A model generated the notes under the pieces. That model ran no database searches, was not told the DNA's origin, and was given only the letters and a program-made list of their open reading frames with translations. The translations under genes were made by a program, and so were the position numbers. 64,000 bases of DNA. Source: Pseudomonas sp. Q11 (GTDB lineage Bacteria; Pseudomonadota; Gammaproteobacteria; Pseudomonadales; Pseudomonadaceae). The stretch is from contig NZ_JAKNQY010000004.1 in NCBI RefSeq assembly GCF_024494355.1, forward strand, positions 1 through 64,000. The letters run 5' to 3'. Shown piece by piece: positions 1 through 10,671 of this stretch; position 1 is the stretch's first letter, and each line of letters opens with the position of its first letter.

Positions 1-345
1 TTCGCAGATCCCCATCCACCACAAATCCCCTGTGGGAGCGGGCTTGCTCGCGAAGGCGTCGGCTCAGCTTGCATCACCGCCAGATGCGCCACCGTCATCG
101 CGGGCAAGCCTGGCTCCCACAGTTTTCCGAGTCGTTCGCAGATCCACATCCACCACCAACCCCCTGTGGGAGCGAGCCTGCTCGCGAAGACGTCAGCTCA
201 GCCTGCATCACTGCCGGCTGTGCCACCGCCATCGCGGGCAAGCCTTGCTCCCACAGTTTTCTGAGTCGTTCGCAGATCCCATCCACCACAAATCCCCTGT
301 GGGAGCGAGCCTGCTCGCGAAGGCGTCGGCTCAGCCTGCATCAAT
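1..345. repeat. Three tandem 134-bp units each holding a REP palindrome pair
   Basis: The phrase TTCGCAGATCC recurs at 1, 135 and 269, an exact 134-bp period. Each full unit holds a REP-type inverted pair (GTGGGAGCGAGCCTGCTCGCG and, inverted, CGCGGGCAAGCCTGGCTCCCAC). The third unit is incomplete and fades after about 345. This accounts for the gene-free stretch downstream of pgaD; I see no credible gene in it. Confidence 0.9.
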
Positions 346-398
346 GCCTCATGAACAGCGTGGCTGTTTTGAAGGAAATGTCCGAGGAACTGGAGAGC

Positions 399-456
399 AA
401 AAAGATCAAAAGATCAAAAGATCAAAAGATCACAGCCCTGCGGCAGCGCCTACACC
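399..456. repeat. AAAAGATC octamer repeat joined to a REP half-element
   Basis: Four copies of AAAAGATC run from about 399 to 431. They continue into a sequence at 423-455 that matches, with a few substitutions, the arm of the large inverted repeat at 14801-14878 (AAAAGATC-gCAGCC-CGGCAG-CCTACA). The octamer looks like an expansion of the REP edge. The REP-like part overlaps the last codons and the stop of pgaD. Confidence 0.7.
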
Positions 457-953
457 GATTGATCGACCGGAAGGTGAATCCCCCGGGGCCGTTCCAGTGG
501 CGCGAGGGGCGGCGGTCGCAATTGCGGGCTCAGCAGATGGAAATGCGCCACCACATGGCTGATATCACCGTCCTGGTTGTTGTGAATAATTTTGGAGCCC
601 GGCTGACGCAACGTGTCGAGGCGCTCGTCCGTCAACTTGAAACTGTCGCTCAAACCTTGATCGTCCACCACCGGCGCCGGCAGCCGACGCTGGGCGAAGC
701 TGCGGCTTTTGCGCTGCTGATAGCGCGCCCAGGAAATCAGGATCACCGCGTTGACCAAGGCAATCCAGCCGTATATCTGCAACGTCCCGAGGGTGTCCAG
801 TAACGAGCCACCGAGGCGCGGGCCTGCCTGGCTGTCGAACAGCGGCCAGAGCCCGTTGACCAGCAGATACAACAGCCCGAGCCACGCCAGCACGGTAAAG
901 AGCGCATCGACGACCACCAGAAAAGGTCTTTGTCGAGTCCTGATAATTTTCAT
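450..953 (-). CDS. pgaD: PNAG biosynthesis protein PgaD
   Basis: This 167-aa protein is the small inner-membrane partner of the PgaC synthase in poly-beta-1,6-N-acetylglucosamine export. Two hydrophobic segments are visible near residues 12-35 and 55-75, which is the PgaD pattern, and the C-terminal half is polar and presumably cytoplasmic. Its ATG overlaps the pgaC stop (ATGA), so the two are translationally coupled. PgaD proteins are known to bind cyclic-di-GMP together with PgaC and to stimulate polymerisation. The stop codon falls inside a REP-like sequence, so the last few residues may be altered relative to relatives. Assignment rests on operon position, size and topology more than on motifs. 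Confidence 0.88.
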   Translation of the reverse strand: MKIIRTRQRPFLVVVDALFTVLAWLGLLYLLVNGLWPLFDSQAGPRLGGSLLDTLGTLQIYGWIALVNAVILISWARYQQRKSRSFAQRRLPAPVVDDQGLSDSFKLTDERLDTLRQPGSKIIHNNQDGDISHVVAHFHLLSPQLRPPPLAPLERPRGIHLPVDQSV

Positions 954-2305
954 CGGATCACTTCCTCTTCTTCGTCATCGAACGGTTTGATGCCGCGATC
1001 CGGACTGACCCAGCGCGCACGTTTCTGATGCTGCCCGAACAACACTTTCGGAAAACTCACCAGGGTGGTGAACAGGCTGATCAGCCAGAACACCAACGGG
1101 TACCACACCACCCAGAACATGATGTGCCACAAGCCTTTTTCGTAGCGGCGATCGATCAGGATGCTCACCGCGAACTGCATCAGGCACACCACCGCCAACA
1201 GCAACCCGGTGAAGGCCGGCGGCATGAGGTGATCGACCGCAATGGCCGCTGGCATTTCGACGAATTTACCGGCGCCCCAGAAGATCACCGACAGCAGAAA
1301 GGTGAACGCCCAACCGGTAGACAGGCAATATTCGAACAGCAACGGCCACAAGTAGCGGTGACGGTATTGCCAGATGCCGCGGATGTTCTTGAACAGCACC
1401 TCGGCCCCGCCCTGGGCCCAGCGCAGGCGCTGCCGCCACAGGCCGCGCAGAGTTTCGGGCATGAGGATCCAGCACAGGGCACGGGGTTCGTAGAAGATGC
1501 TCCAGTGGTCCAGTTGCAGTTTCCAGCTGATGTCGATGTCTTCGGTGATCATGTCCGGGCTCCAGTAGCCGACCCGGTGCAGGGCCGAGCGACGGAAGGC
1601 GACGATCACACCGGAGACAGTGAAGATCCGCCCGAAGACTCGCTGGGTACGCTTGATCAAGCCGATGATCGAGGAGAACTCGCCCACCTGTACCCGACCG
1701 ATCAAGGTAGAACGAGTACGAATCCGCGGATTGCCGGTTACCGCGCCGAGGCGGGCATTGTCCAGCATCGGTGCCACCAGATAGGCGCAGGTGTTGGGCG
1801 CCAGCAGCGCGTCACCGTCGATGCACACCAGGTATTCACTGCGCGCCGCGATGGCGCCCATGCGCAGGGCCACAGCCTTGCCCTGGTTTTCCGCCAGGTG
1901 CAGCACGCGCAGGCGCGGATCATCAGCCGCCAGTTGATCGAGCACTTGGGCGGTGTTGTCTTTCGAGCCGTCGTTGATGGCGATGACCTCGATGTTCGGG
2001 TAATGCTGGCCCAGTGCGGCGTGAATGGTATCGGCGACGTTGTCGCCCTCGTTGAAGCACGGTATCAGGATGCTGATCAGCGGTTCCCCGGCCAGCGGTG
2101 GCGGCAGGGTGTCGTCCTTCCACGGCCAGTGACGCTCCCAGTGCAGCCAGAAATACAGGCCGCCGGCGATCCACAGCCCGGACATGAACAGCGGGTAAAA
2201 GAACACGAAGTCCATCAGGAATTGCCCGGTGACCAGGAAGATCAGGCCCAGGGGCACCCCAAGAACGATCGCCAGCACCAGCAGGGCGAGCAGTCTGTCG
2301 AGCAT
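950..2305 (-). CDS. pgaC: Poly-beta-1,6-N-acetyl-D-glucosamine synthase PgaC
   Basis: A 451-aa processive family 2 glycosyltransferase of the inner membrane that polymerises UDP-GlcNAc into PNAG. N-terminal membrane segments (about residues 5-55) precede the GT-A domain. That domain carries [15 protein letters not shown] (the DxD metal site), [10 protein letters not shown] (the catalytic TED) and the QRLRWAQGG acceptor motif. Further membrane helices follow at about 310-430. It starts one base after the pgaB stop and overlaps pgaD, so it lies in the single transcript pgaABCD. All catalytic motifs are intact. Confidence 0.96.
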   Translation of the reverse strand: MLDRLLALLVLAIVLGVPLGLIFLVTGQFLMDFVFFYPLFMSGLWIAGGLYFWLHWERHWPWKDDTLPPPLAGEPLISILIPCFNEGDNVADTIHAALGQHYPNIEVIAINDGSKDNTAQVLDQLAADDPRLRVLHLAENQGKAVALRMGAIAARSEYLVCIDGDALLAPNTCAYLVAPMLDNARLGAVTGNPRIRTRSTLIGRVQVGEFSSIIGLIKRTQRVFGRIFTVSGVIVAFRRSALHRVGYWSPDMITEDIDISWKLQLDHWSIFYEPRALCWILMPETLRGLWRQRLRWAQGGAEVLFKNIRGIWQYRHRYLWPLLFEYCLSTGWAFTFLLSVIFWGAGKFVEMPAAIAVDHLMPPAFTGLLLAVVCLMQFAVSILIDRRYEKGLWHIMFWVVWYPLVFWLISLFTTLVSFPKVLFGQHQKRARWVSPDRGIKPFDDEEEEVIR

Positions 2306-2306
2306 G

Positions 2307-4304
2307 TCAAGGATTCCACTTGTTGGAGAGCGCCGGCCGCACGGTTTTCACTGCGGGCTGGTCTTCGATGAAGTTGTCCGGGTAATAACCGAAACTGGTC
2401 ACACCTGAGCGCTTGAGGCGCCCCATCCATTCGGCCAATTGTTCGCCGTCGATGTCGCTGACCGGTTTGCTGTGCCAGTCACGGGCCTGCAGTTCGAACA
2501 CCGTGCGCTTGAGTGCACCGGGGCGGGCCTTGACGGTCTCCACCAGGCGCTCAAGCCAGGGCCCGGATTGCTCGCGGGTCTGCTTTTCCATCAACGGCAT
2601 GGCCATCGGGGCCGTCCAGTTATAGGCGCCAAGGAAGTCGTCCAGGTTCTGGGCGAACCAGGCTTCGCTTTCGGGATTGAGCATCGGTTCGGCAAAAATA
2701 TTGCGCGCTGTCAGCACCTGCGGACCACGAATCGCCCGGACCTTGGCGGTGAGCTCATGGGTGAAATCAATCAGGTAGCGGCTCTTGAAACGGGTCCAGC
2801 GCTGCATCGCCGCCGGGTCGTCCCGCAGAGTGGAGATGGACGTCGGCAGACCGTTGGCGGCATAGACTTTCAGGGCGGCGGGGCCGGCATCCTCGAAGTC
2901 AGAAAACACCGCGTCGTCATGGTACAGAACGCCGTCCACCGAACTCATCCGCGCCAGGTCTTCGTAGATTTCGCCGATGACCCGTCGCACACTCGGATCG
3001 AAGGGCGACAAACGTACGTACTGATCCGGGTCCACATCCGTGCGCCCAGTTTCCGGGTCCCAACGTTGTACGCGGGGCAGCTGCGGATCCAGACCAAAAC
3101 TGAGCACAGGCATCCAGGCGAAGACCTTGGCGTTGGCCCGGGTTTTCAGTTGCCACGCGACCCGGTCGAACAGGTCGGCCCGTACCGGCAGGTGACGGTT
3201 GGGGAAGTACAGCGAATGCACCAGGCCATCACCTTTTGGATCGGCAAAGGCTTGCAGGAAAACGGTGTTGGCGCCCAGGTCGTAGATGCGCTGGATCAGC
3301 TTGCCGACATTGGCTTCCTGCTGCACAGGGTCCGGGTCGTAGACGTAATCCAGGTCGACATGGACCACCCGCAACGGGTCCATTGTCTGCACGCCGACGA
3401 CGCTCTCGGCGAAGTGTGCGCCATCCGGATCGGAGGCCACCAGAAAGCGCGGGCCGCTCATCAGGTTATTGAGGCTGTCGAGGCCATCTTCCAGGGTCAG
3501 GGCCATCTGATAGCCTTCGCTGCCGATCACCTGCAACGCGGTGCCATCGGCGGCACCGTAGGGCCAGACCCACACGCGCGGACTGTAGCCGGTGACCTTG
3601 CGGATTTTCTCGGAAATGGCCGCCACGTCCTTGCGCTGGCGAGCCTGGAAATCAGCTTCGCTTTCATAGCGACCGGTGGCGGGATCGTAACGCCGGGTCG
3701 TCGCCGCCGGTTGCAAGTTGCCTTGCGGGTTGGCCAGTACCCCTTTGTGATTGGCGTCGGTGTGGGCGGCGATTTCCACCAGGCCCGATTTCGAGACCTC
3801 GCGAATTTGCTCCCAGGTCAAAAACTCTGAGCGCTTGCGCGGCACCCCGGCGAAGTCCACCGGCTGGTTCGAAGGCGTGTCGATCCAGCTGCCGACCGGG
3901 GCCAATAGCGCCGGCCAGTTATAGGCCCGCAGGATCGGCATGACACGGGTGTAAAAGCTTGAGTAGCCGTCGTCAAAACTCAACAGCACCGCCCGCGGCG
4001 GCAGTTCCGGGCCACCGTTGCGAGCGGTGATGACCTGGTCCACGGTGACGGGCTGGTAGTTGTTTTCCCGCAGCCACGCCAATTGCTCGATCAGACGCTC
4101 AGTGCGAACGGCCACGAGCGCCTGGTCGGGGTCGCGGTCTTCCACATCGTGATAGGCGATGCCAAGCACGTGGTTTTTCGGCCACGGGGCGTCATTGGCC
4201 GCCAGCGGGCGCTGTGAGGGCGGTGTGAACGCCGGGGCTTGCTGGGCACAAGCGCTGATCAGCAAGACCCCCAGCAGAAGGATGAAACGCGAAATGACAG
4301 GCAT
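2307..4304 (-). CDS. pgaB: PNAG N-deacetylase PgaB
   Basis: A 665-aa periplasmic outer-membrane lipoprotein that partly deacetylates PNAG so it can be exported. A signal peptide ends in a lipobox (LLISAC, Cys about residue 19). The NodB-type polysaccharide deacetylase domain follows, with [19 protein letters not shown] and an AAHTD metal-binding motif. The C-terminal half (about 310-665) matches the PgaB glycoside-hydrolase-like domain ([19 protein letters not shown]). I chose the ATG at 4304 because AGAAGAG lies about 9 nt upstream; a TTG two codons earlier is possible. The pgaA stop is 12 bp upstream. Confidence 0.95.
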   Translation of the reverse strand: MPVISRFILLLGVLLISACAQQAPAFTPPSQRPLAANDAPWPKNHVLGIAYHDVEDRDPDQALVAVRTERLIEQLAWLRENNYQPVTVDQVITARNGGPELPPRAVLLSFDDGYSSFYTRVMPILRAYNWPALLAPVGSWIDTPSNQPVDFAGVPRKRSEFLTWEQIREVSKSGLVEIAAHTDANHKGVLANPQGNLQPAATTRRYDPATGRYESEADFQARQRKDVAAISEKIRKVTGYSPRVWVWPYGAADGTALQVIGSEGYQMALTLEDGLDSLNNLMSGPRFLVASDPDGAHFAESVVGVQTMDPLRVVHVDLDYVYDPDPVQQEANVGKLIQRIYDLGANTVFLQAFADPKGDGLVHSLYFPNRHLPVRADLFDRVAWQLKTRANAKVFAWMPVLSFGLDPQLPRVQRWDPETGRTDVDPDQYVRLSPFDPSVRRVIGEIYEDLARMSSVDGVLYHDDAVFSDFEDAGPAALKVYAANGLPTSISTLRDDPAAMQRWTRFKSRYLIDFTHELTAKVRAIRGPQVLTARNIFAEPMLNPESEAWFAQNLDDFLGAYNWTAPMAMPLMEKQTREQSGPWLERLVETVKARPGALKRTVFELQARDWHSKPVSDIDGEQLAEWMGRLKRSGVTSFGYYPDNFIEDQPAVKTVRPALSNKWNP

Positions 4305-4316
4305 CTTCAAACTCTT

Positions 4317-6797
4317 CTAGAAGCGGTAGGTGAGGTCGACAAGCAGGCGCAGATCGCTTTCGCGGTCGCCGTCGTAGGGCCGGTTGAGCCAGCTCAGCGC
4401 GGCACCTGCCTCAAGCACGTCGTTCCAGATAAAACGCTGGCCGTAGCTGAGCAAACCCATGGCACCGGTGCTGTGGTCGCGCTGGCTGTAGGTACCGGCG
4501 CCGGCCTGAAACTGCTGGCTCCACGTCGTTTCGTAACGGCGGTACAACACATGATTGGCGCTGACCGTCGGCATGACGCTCAAATCTGACTTGGGGTTGA
4601 AATACGGGACTTCGTCAGAGCCACTGTTGCGGCTGGCACCCACTTCCAGGCCCAGCTCCACTTGCAGCCGTGGAGCGCTGTAAATGCCTTCGCGACCGGT
4701 GAGCAGGGCTTCGAGACGGTTATTGCCATCACTGAAATGCGACGGGCTGACAGTCAGTTGCCACTCGCGGCTTTCGTGGGCACGCCAGCGAACGAACCCA
4801 CTGCCGCCGTTGGCACGAATGCCGCTGTTGAGTGCCCGCAGCGGGGTGTTGGCCGAGAGGTAATCCAGGCTGCCACCGTACTGCCAGTGATCGTTGATGT
4901 CCCGGGCCACGGCCAGGCGTGCACCCTGTTTGTCACCGGAGCCGTACGAGTGGTTGGAGACTTCCGCTTCCAGCGTCATGTCACGGGTGCGGCGCTCCAC
5001 ACCCAGACGCTGCCAGCGATGGTGACCGGTGCCTTCCTCGAAATCGCCAGTGGCGTACCCGGCGCCACCGAATAGCCGCCAGTCTTCATTGATGGGGGGG
5101 CTGTAGAGCAGCGTTTCAATGCCGAAGTCGCGACTGCCGGTGACTGCACCGGCATCACCATTGCCACCGCCATAACTCTTGCCGGTGTAGGCTTCAATAC
5201 GCAGTTCGGCCATGTCGTGCACTTCGCGCTGGCGTTGCAGGCGTTTGACATGGGCGTTCTCCGGATAACGGGCGACCACGTCGTCGGTCAGCGCGTCCAT
5301 CTGCCGCCACTCCTGCAAATCCATGGCGGCACGGGCCTGGGCGACTTCCAGCTCACGGTTACGCGGGGTCGTGGTCTCGACCTCCTTGAGCAGGCTTTCG
5401 GAACGTCGCGGCCATTGCCGGGCCTGGTACAGATCAGCTTGAGCCAGCCGCAACCCGATGTTGCCGGGGCCGTGATTGACCAAGGTCGCCAGGCGCGTCT
5501 CGGCGGTGGGCAGGTCGGCGCCATAGGTGCCGGCCTGAGCGGCGAGTTGTTGAGCGTCCATCCACTCATCGTTGGGGTTGCCGATGGGCAGCCCCTTGAG
5601 CTGGACGCGTGGTTGCTGGGACTTGGCCAGGTCTTCGGCCAGGGCACGGGCCTCTTCGGATTTTTCACTTTCCAGCAGTGCGTAGTAGAGCGCGGTGCTG
5701 TCTTCGAAGCGGTCCGCCGGGTCGGCATCAGGTGCTGTCAGTACCCGGCGGTACAGATCGACGGCGATCTCCGGTTCACGCTGCTCCAGATAGGAGGACG
5801 CCACCCAGCGCAAGGCATAAGTCGGGATGGCTACGCCTTCGGCGAGCAGACTTTGGTATTGGGCAATCACTTCAGCTCGTCGAGCACGGGCGTTCAGGGC
5901 GCCCAAGCGATCGATACGCCAGCGCAATACATCGTCATGGGCCTCGGCCACCGGGGTCCAGGTGGCGAGCAACTTGTCGTAATCAGCCAAGGCGCGGTCT
6001 GCGATGACGAAGCGATCCTTTTCGCTGCGGCTCGCCATGTCCGCCAGGCGCACCCGTTCGGCCGCTACATCACCCTCCAGCCGCCGCTGCACGCCCTGAT
6101 CGATCAACCCGGGTTGCAGACGAGCCAGGCGCAAAGCCGGCTCCGGCAAGCGGGCCCGTTGCAGGGCGACGATGTATTCGCGGGCGACCTCCAGATTGTT
6201 GCCGGCGCGGGTGAAGGCCTGGTCGTATTCGAACAGCGCCTCGTGTGGACTGTCGGCACGGGTCAGGGCATACCCCAAGGCCAGCCGGCGCGTCGGATCT
6301 TCAGGTTTGGCTGCGACCATGGTCCTGGCCCGCCTGACCGCTTCGTCGGGCTTACCGGCGTCGGCCTGGGTCAAGGCCAAGCCCAGTTGCAGATCGGGAT
6401 TCTGAGGTTCGACGATCAAAGCCTGGCGATAGAGCGCGCTAGCCGAGTCCCAGCGCTTGAGATTGCGATAGGCACGGGCCGCTGCAGTCAGCGCCGGAAC
6501 TGGTAGCTCGCGATAGCGGCCTTGGGCTTCATAGACTTTCACCACCTCGGCATCGAAACCGGCCCAACTGGCGATTTGCAGATGATCACTGATTTGCGCG
6601 GTGCTGGCCTGATCGGCCGGGACTTGGCGCAAGGCGGTCAACGCAGGCGTGTAATGGCCGGCGCGAGCGTCATGCACCATCTGGTCATAGGCGGTATCGG
6701 CAAGCGCCAGCACCGGCCAGCACAATTGGCTGCACAGCGCGAGGCGAAACAACGGGCGCAAACCACATCGAATAAAGGGACCCACAGTACGCGGCAT
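4317..6797 (-). CDS. pgaA: PNAG export porin PgaA
   Basis: An 826-aa outer-membrane exporter of PNAG. A signal peptide (cleavage probably after ALA, about residue 33) is followed by a long TPR superhelix (about 40-510, with repeated A-x-R-x-Y-R-x-A type helices). The C-terminal region is rich in alternating aromatic/polar strands and ends in the outer-membrane signature YRF. In the family the TPR part binds deacetylated PNAG and PgaB, and the barrel forms the pore. It is first in pgaABCD. No clear regulatory site is visible in the 170 bp upstream. Confidence 0.94.
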   Translation of the reverse strand: MPRTVGPFIRCGLRPLFRLALCSQLCWPVLALADTAYDQMVHDARAGHYTPALTALRQVPADQASTAQISDHLQIASWAGFDAEVVKVYEAQGRYRELPVPALTAAARAYRNLKRWDSASALYRQALIVEPQNPDLQLGLALTQADAGKPDEAVRRARTMVAAKPEDPTRRLALGYALTRADSPHEALFEYDQAFTRAGNNLEVAREYIVALQRARLPEPALRLARLQPGLIDQGVQRRLEGDVAAERVRLADMASRSEKDRFVIADRALADYDKLLATWTPVAEAHDDVLRWRIDRLGALNARARRAEVIAQYQSLLAEGVAIPTYALRWVASSYLEQREPEIAVDLYRRVLTAPDADPADRFEDSTALYYALLESEKSEEARALAEDLAKSQQPRVQLKGLPIGNPNDEWMDAQQLAAQAGTYGADLPTAETRLATLVNHGPGNIGLRLAQADLYQARQWPRRSESLLKEVETTTPRNRELEVAQARAAMDLQEWRQMDALTDDVVARYPENAHVKRLQRQREVHDMAELRIEAYTGKSYGGGNGDAGAVTGSRDFGIETLLYSPPINEDWRLFGGAGYATGDFEEGTGHHRWQRLGVERRTRDMTLEAEVSNHSYGSGDKQGARLAVARDINDHWQYGGSLDYLSANTPLRALNSGIRANGGSGFVRWRAHESREWQLTVSPSHFSDGNNRLEALLTGREGIYSAPRLQVELGLEVGASRNSGSDEVPYFNPKSDLSVMPTVSANHVLYRRYETTWSQQFQAGAGTYSQRDHSTGAMGLLSYGQRFIWNDVLEAGAALSWLNRPYDGDRESDLRLLVDLTYRF

Positions 6798-6967
6798 TCG
6801 TCAGCATCCTTACATGGCCAGCCGGGTCGCAGTGCCCCCTTGCCCATCAAACAGGAAGCCGGATCAAGGAATCCAGCCAAGCTCTAATGGGCCTAGTTTT
6901 GCACTCTCGGGCCGCGCGTCCTCCAAAACGCCATAATTCTTCAGAATCGATACAGATTTTCGCGGGC

Positions 6968-7010
6968 AAAAAAAAAGGGCAGCCGACTCAATCGGCTTAC
7001 CCCTTTTTTC
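6968..7010 (-). terminator. Rho-independent terminator of the HU-like gene, possibly bidirectional
   Basis: Inverted repeat AGCCGA-ctca-TCGGCT is extended by GGG/CCC and flanked by A and T runs on both sides, so it can end transcription from either direction. It lies 39 bp beyond the minus-strand HU stop and about 170 bp upstream of the pgaA start. Confidence 0.85.
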
Positions 7011-7048
7011 TACCGTTTGTCCCCCTCTAACCAGGGAACCCGCGGCGA

Positions 7049-7324
7049 TTACGGATTGACGCTGTCCTTCAACATTTTGCCCGGCTTGAACGCAACAGTG
7101 TTGCTGGCCTTGATCTTCACAGGCTCACCGGTCTGTGGGTTTTTGCCAGTACGGGCGCCGCGGTGGCGCTGCAGGAAGGTGCCAAAGCCCACCAGGGTGA
7201 CGCTGTCCTTGCGGTGCAGGGCGCCGGTGATTTCTTCGAGAACGGCGTTGAGGACGCGGTTGGCTTGTTCTTTGGTGAGGTCTGCTTTTTCCGCGATGGC
7301 GGCGGCAAGTTCTGGTTTACGCAT
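7049..7324 (-). CDS. hupN: HU-family nucleoid protein (HupN-like)
   Basis: A 91-aa histone-like DNA-bending protein of the bacterial HU/IHF family. The N-terminal helices (RKPELAAAIAEKADLTKEQA) and the DNA-binding arm with GKNPQTGEPVKI are classical. The length is typical. Its place next to rubredoxin reductase corresponds to the third HU paralogue of Pseudomonas (hupN in P. putida); the symbol relies on that synteny. It has its own terminator. A 190-bp upstream gap separates it from the reductase gene and should hold the promoter, which I cannot place. Confidence 0.92.
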   Translation of the reverse strand: MRKPELAAAIAEKADLTKEQANRVLNAVLEEITGALHRKDSVTLVGFGTFLQRHRGARTGKNPQTGEPVKIKASNTVAFKPGKMLKDSVNP

Positions 7325-7516
7325 GAATGAAGCCCCTTTTGACGGTTTTTTTGTTGTTATGTCTGGGCTGTACTCATGGAAACAGCCCCTAAGGCGCCGC
7401 AGGCTCTACTCTGCGGCAGACGGGAGTGAGGATGGCACGGGGCAGCAGGCGACGCCAGTGTCAGGGCGACCTTTGTGGCGTCGAAAGCAGGGTATTTGCG
7501 ACAGAAGGACTGGCAT

Positions 7517-8665
7517 TCACGCCAGCAGCGCTGGAAGCTCTTTGTTCAGCGCCAGTTTTTCCATCACCGCCGCGCCTGTCAGGGCGTAGCCCAGCAGGTT
7601 GCCTTGGGCGTCGCGGCACAGAGCCTTGATGTCACTGCCCTGCCCTTCGACGCTCCACACACCTTCGCTGCCCCGTGGCGGTGGCGAAACCACCAGTGGG
7701 CACACCGGGGTTTTCACGGTAATCGGCATGGCCCCGTAGCGCACGGCGGTCGGGTTCCCGGCCAACGTTTGGGCCAGGGCGCGGGCGCAGCTCATCAGCG
7801 GCATGACGTAGAGCAGGTTCAGGCCGTCGACCTCGGCGCAGTCGCCCAGGGCGTAGATGTTGGCGTGGGAGGTTTTCAGGTGGCGGTCGACCACCACGCC
7901 GCGATTGACCACCAGGCCGGCAGCGGCGGCCAGGTCGATGCGTGGGCGCAGGCCGATGGCCGAGACCACCAGGTCGCAGGCGATCACCTGGCCGTCGGAC
8001 AGGTGCGCCTCCAGCCCGTCGGCCACCCGTTGCAGGCGATTGAGCACCGGACCCAGGTGGAAACGCGCGCCGAGGCTTTCCAGCCCGGCCTGTACCGCAG
8101 CAGCGGCGGCAGGGTGCAGCAGGGTCGGCATGACTTGCTCGCACGGCGCGACCAGTTGCACTTCGTAACCGCCCAGGATCAGGTCGTTGGCGAATTCGCA
8201 GCCAATCAGCCCGGCACCGAGCAACAGCACCCGGCGCTTGCCGGCGGCCGCTGCGCGAAAGCGTGCGTAGTCTTCCAGGTCGTTGATCGGGAAGATCAGG
8301 TCCGAGGCGTCACCCTGCACCGGCACGCGCACGGTTTCTGCGCCCCAGGCCAGGACCAGGTCGCGGTAGTTCACCGTTTCTTCGCCGATCCACAAGCGTT
8401 TGTGGCCCGGATCGATGCCGCTGATGCGGGTGTGGGTGCGCACTTGGGCGTTCAGTTGCTCGGCCATGGCGCCCGGCTCGGCCATGCTCAGGCCGTCGGC
8501 GTCTTTGTTTTTGCCAAAGCCGGTGGAGAGCATCGGCTTGGAGTAGGAGCGGCCGTCATCGGCGCTGATCAGCAGCAGCGGGGTTTCGCTGTCGAGTTTG
8601 CGAAACTCCCGGGCCAGGTTGTAACCGGCGAGGCCCGTACCGACGATGACGACAGGTGCGCTCAT
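7517..8665 (-). CDS. Rubredoxin-NAD(+) reductase
   Basis: A 382-aa FAD-dependent pyridine-nucleotide oxidoreductase that passes electrons from NADH to rubredoxin. An N-terminal FAD dinucleotide fold ([14 protein letters not shown]), a second nucleotide fold near residue 145 ([13 protein letters not shown]) and the C-terminal FAD motif (IYALGDCAE) are all present. I prefer the ATG at 8665 (MSAPVV) over an upstream start eight codons earlier, from family length. Rubredoxin lies 35 bp upstream, so the two form an operon. In alkane degraders the pair feeds AlkB, but no hydroxylase is present here; roles in oxidative stress are also known for relatives. Confidence 0.93.
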   Translation of the reverse strand: MSAPVVIVGTGLAGYNLAREFRKLDSETPLLLISADDGRSYSKPMLSTGFGKNKDADGLSMAEPGAMAEQLNAQVRTHTRISGIDPGHKRLWIGEETVNYRDLVLAWGAETVRVPVQGDASDLIFPINDLEDYARFRAAAAGKRRVLLLGAGLIGCEFANDLILGGYEVQLVAPCEQVMPTLLHPAAAAAVQAGLESLGARFHLGPVLNRLQRVADGLEAHLSDGQVIACDLVVSAIGLRPRIDLAAAAGLVVNRGVVVDRHLKTSHANIYALGDCAEVDGLNLLYVMPLMSCARALAQTLAGNPTAVRYGAMPITVKTPVCPLVVSPPPRGSEGVWSVEGQGSDIKALCRDAQGNLLGYALTGAAVMEKLALNKELPALLA

Positions 8666-8700
8666 GTTGCTCTCCATGTAGCTCTCCATGCAGGGAACGA

Positions 8701-8865
8701 TCAGATGGCGATCATTTCGAAATCCGATTTACCCACGCCGCAGTCCGGGCAGAGCCAGTCTTCAGGTACGTCTTGCCAGGCAGTGCCGGGCGCGATGCCG
8801 TCATCCGGCCAACCGAGGGCTTCATCGTAAATCAGGCCGCAGACAATACATTGCCACTTCTTCAT
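8701..8865 (-). CDS. rubA: Rubredoxin
   Basis: A 54-aa iron protein. Two CxxC motifs (CIVCG and CPDCGVGK) bind the Fe(Cys)4 centre, and the IYDE, PGTAW and DFE segments are family hallmarks. It is immediately upstream of its reductase on the same strand. Some pseudomonads carry two tandem rubredoxins at this place; only one is here. Both ends are unambiguous: ATG at 8865, TGA at 8701. Confidence 0.96.
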   Translation of the reverse strand: MKKWQCIVCGLIYDEALGWPDDGIAPGTAWQDVPEDWLCPDCGVGKSDFEMIAI

Positions 8866-9062
8866 TCAGGTACTTCCTCACGTGTCGGCATTTGCCGGTA
8901 TGGTTGGGTCGATGTAAAGCTGCCCTTTCCGGCTCAGGGCGTTTTGTACTGATCGGCCGCGATAGATGCAAGCATGATCAGCGCTAAGACCGCCCCGCTG
9001 AGTCAAATTCGCCAACCGACATGGTAAGCTCGCGGCCTCATTTGTTGCCATTCAAGACCTCT

Positions 9063-9626
9063 GTGCCGCATACAAATTCGATATTTCCTACACTCCAATG
9101 GTTGCCCCAGCCCCTGCTGTCGCCCCGCCCTGACGCCTGTGTGCTCGACTGGCTGTTCGACGAAGGCTCCCTGACCCGGCGCCTGACCCGGCTGTCGGAT
9201 GAGCGTTTCAGCGTGACACCGCTGTTCGAAGGTTGGCAGCCGCTGCGCGCCGACGAATGTACTGCGCTGGATCTGGCCGAGGGCAGCGAAGGCTGGGTAC
9301 GCGAGGTGTACCTGCGCGGCCATGGCGAGGCCTGGGTGTTTGCCCGTAGTGTGGCGGCGCGTAGCGCGTTGCAGGGCGACGGTTTGCAGATGGACGAGCT
9401 GGGCAGTCGTTCTCTGGGCGAGTTGCTGTTTTGCGACCAGGCGTTCCAGCGCCGGGCCATCGAGGTTTGCCATTATCCCGAGCAATGGTTGCCGGCGGAG
9501 GTACGCGCCCGTGAATTGTGGGGGCGCCGTTCGCGTTTTGATCGCGGGGCGCTGAGCGTGTTGGTGGCGGAGATTTTCCTGCCGCGCCTGTGGACCGTCG
9601 CCCGCGCCTATTCGGAGAATTGCTGA
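9063..9626 (+). CDS. ubiC: Chorismate lyase (chorismate-pyruvate lyase) UbiC
   Basis: Cleaves chorismate to 4-hydroxybenzoate and pyruvate, the first committed step of ubiquinone synthesis. Family features include [28 protein letters not shown] and a C-terminal LGELLF...WGRRSRF block. I take the GTG at 9063 as start (187 aa, the usual size). The ATG at 9021 would add 14 residues, has no ribosome-binding site, and its sequence TGGTAAGCT looks more like a promoter -10. The stop overlaps the ubiA start (TGATG). Confidence 0.9.
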   Translation: MPHTNSIFPTLQWLPQPLLSPRPDACVLDWLFDEGSLTRRLTRLSDERFSVTPLFEGWQPLRADECTALDLAEGSEGWVREVYLRGHGEAWVFARSVAARSALQGDGLQMDELGSRSLGELLFCDQAFQRRAIEVCHYPEQWLPAEVRARELWGRRSRFDRGALSVLVAEIFLPRLWTVARAYSENC

Positions 9627-10516
9627 TGTACGTGCAACTGCTCAAATCCTTGAACCGCCTGAACCCGCGGGCCTGGGACTTCGTGCAACTGACGCGCATG
9701 GACAAGCCCATCGGCATTTATCTGCTGTTGTGGCCGACGTTGTGGGCGTTGTGGATTGCCGGCGAAGGTTCGCCGTCCCTGGCCAACATCGTGATTTTCG
9801 TGCTTGGCGTGGTGCTGACCCGCGCCGCAGGTTGTGTGATCAACGACTGGGCCGACCGCAAGGTGGACGGCCACGTCAAACGCACCGAGCAGCGCCCGCT
9901 GGTAAGCGGCAAGATCAGTTCGAAAGAGGCACTGGTGTTTTTCGCGGTGCTGATGAGTGTGAGCTTCCTGCTGGTGCTGTGCACCAATGCGCCGACCATT
10001 TTGCTGTCCCTCGGTGGGCTGGCGCTGGCGTTCAGTTACCCGTTCATGAAGCGCTACACCTACTATCCGCAAGTGGTGCTGGGGGCAGCGTTCTCCTGGG
10101 GCATGCCGATGGCGTTCACCGCCGAAACTGGCCATTTGCCGGCGGCGGCTTGGCTGCTGTACATCGCCAACCTGCTGTGGACAGTGGGTTACGACACTTA
10201 TTACGCGATGACTGACCGGGACGATGACCTGAGGATCGGCGTCAAGTCTACGGCCATTCTGTTTGGCGATGCCGATCGCGTGATCATCCTGACGCTGCAG
10301 GGCCTGGCCCTGGGTTGCCTGCTGCTGGCCGGGTCGAAGTTCCAGCTGGGCGGCTGGTTCCATCTGGGGCTGGTGGCCGCTGCCGGGTGTTTTGCCTGGG
10401 AATTCTGGTATACCCGGGGCAAGGACCGGATGCGCTGCTTCAAGGCGTTTTTGCACAACCATTGGGCCGGGTTGGCGATTTTCGTGGGGATTGTGCTGGA
10501 TTATGCGTTGCGGTGA
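9626..10516 (+). CDS. ubiA: 4-hydroxybenzoate octaprenyltransferase UbiA
   Basis: A 296-aa polytopic inner-membrane prenyltransferase that attaches the polyprenyl chain to 4-hydroxybenzoate. Both Asp-rich motifs are visible: NDWADRKVD and a second YAMTDRDDD. Several hydrophobic helices separate them. The ATG at 9626 overlaps the ubiC stop by one base, preceded by GGAG, so ubiCA is translationally coupled. An earlier in-frame ATG at 9590 lies inside ubiC and is unlikely. Confidence 0.96.
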   Translation: MYVQLLKSLNRLNPRAWDFVQLTRMDKPIGIYLLLWPTLWALWIAGEGSPSLANIVIFVLGVVLTRAAGCVINDWADRKVDGHVKRTEQRPLVSGKISSKEALVFFAVLMSVSFLLVLCTNAPTILLSLGGLALAFSYPFMKRYTYYPQVVLGAAFSWGMPMAFTAETGHLPAAAWLLYIANLLWTVGYDTYYAMTDRDDDLRIGVKSTAILFGDADRVIILTLQGLALGCLLLAGSKFQLGGWFHLGLVAAAGCFAWEFWYTRGKDRMRCFKAFLHNHWAGLAIFVGIVLDYALR

Positions 10517-10554
10517 GACCGCTGACCCAGCGCTGAACTTTGGGTCATGAAAAA

Positions 10555-10650
10555 CCTGTGGCAAGGGAGCTTGCTCCCGCTCGGTTGCGCATCAATCGCA
10601 AAATCCTGGGGCCGCTGCGCAGCCCAGCGGGAGCAAGCTCCCTCGCCACA
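10555..10650. repeat. REP pair (GGGAGCTTGCTCCC family)
   Basis: Inverted pair: GCAAGGGAGCTTGCTCCCGC and its complement GCGGGAGCAAGCTCCCTCGC around a central GC-rich hairpin. It sits between the convergent ends of ubiA and the secreted-repeat gene and may act as a bidirectional terminator. Confidence 0.85.
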
Positions 10651-10671
10651 AAAACGTTTAGCGCGGATCAG

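Noticed and set aside
1..345. Tandem repeat as a CRISPR array
   Set aside because: The 134-bp period is a whole REP pair without unique spacers, and no cas gene is present.
1028..3830. Long open frames on the plus strand (447 and 463 codons) opposite pgaC and pgaB
   Set aside because: They are antisense shadows produced by GC-rich codon use; their translations are rich in His, Gln and Arg and show no domain, while the minus frames carry complete motifs.
5217..6506. Plus-strand open frame of 429 codons opposite pgaA
   Set aside because: Antisense shadow of the TPR domain with no family features.
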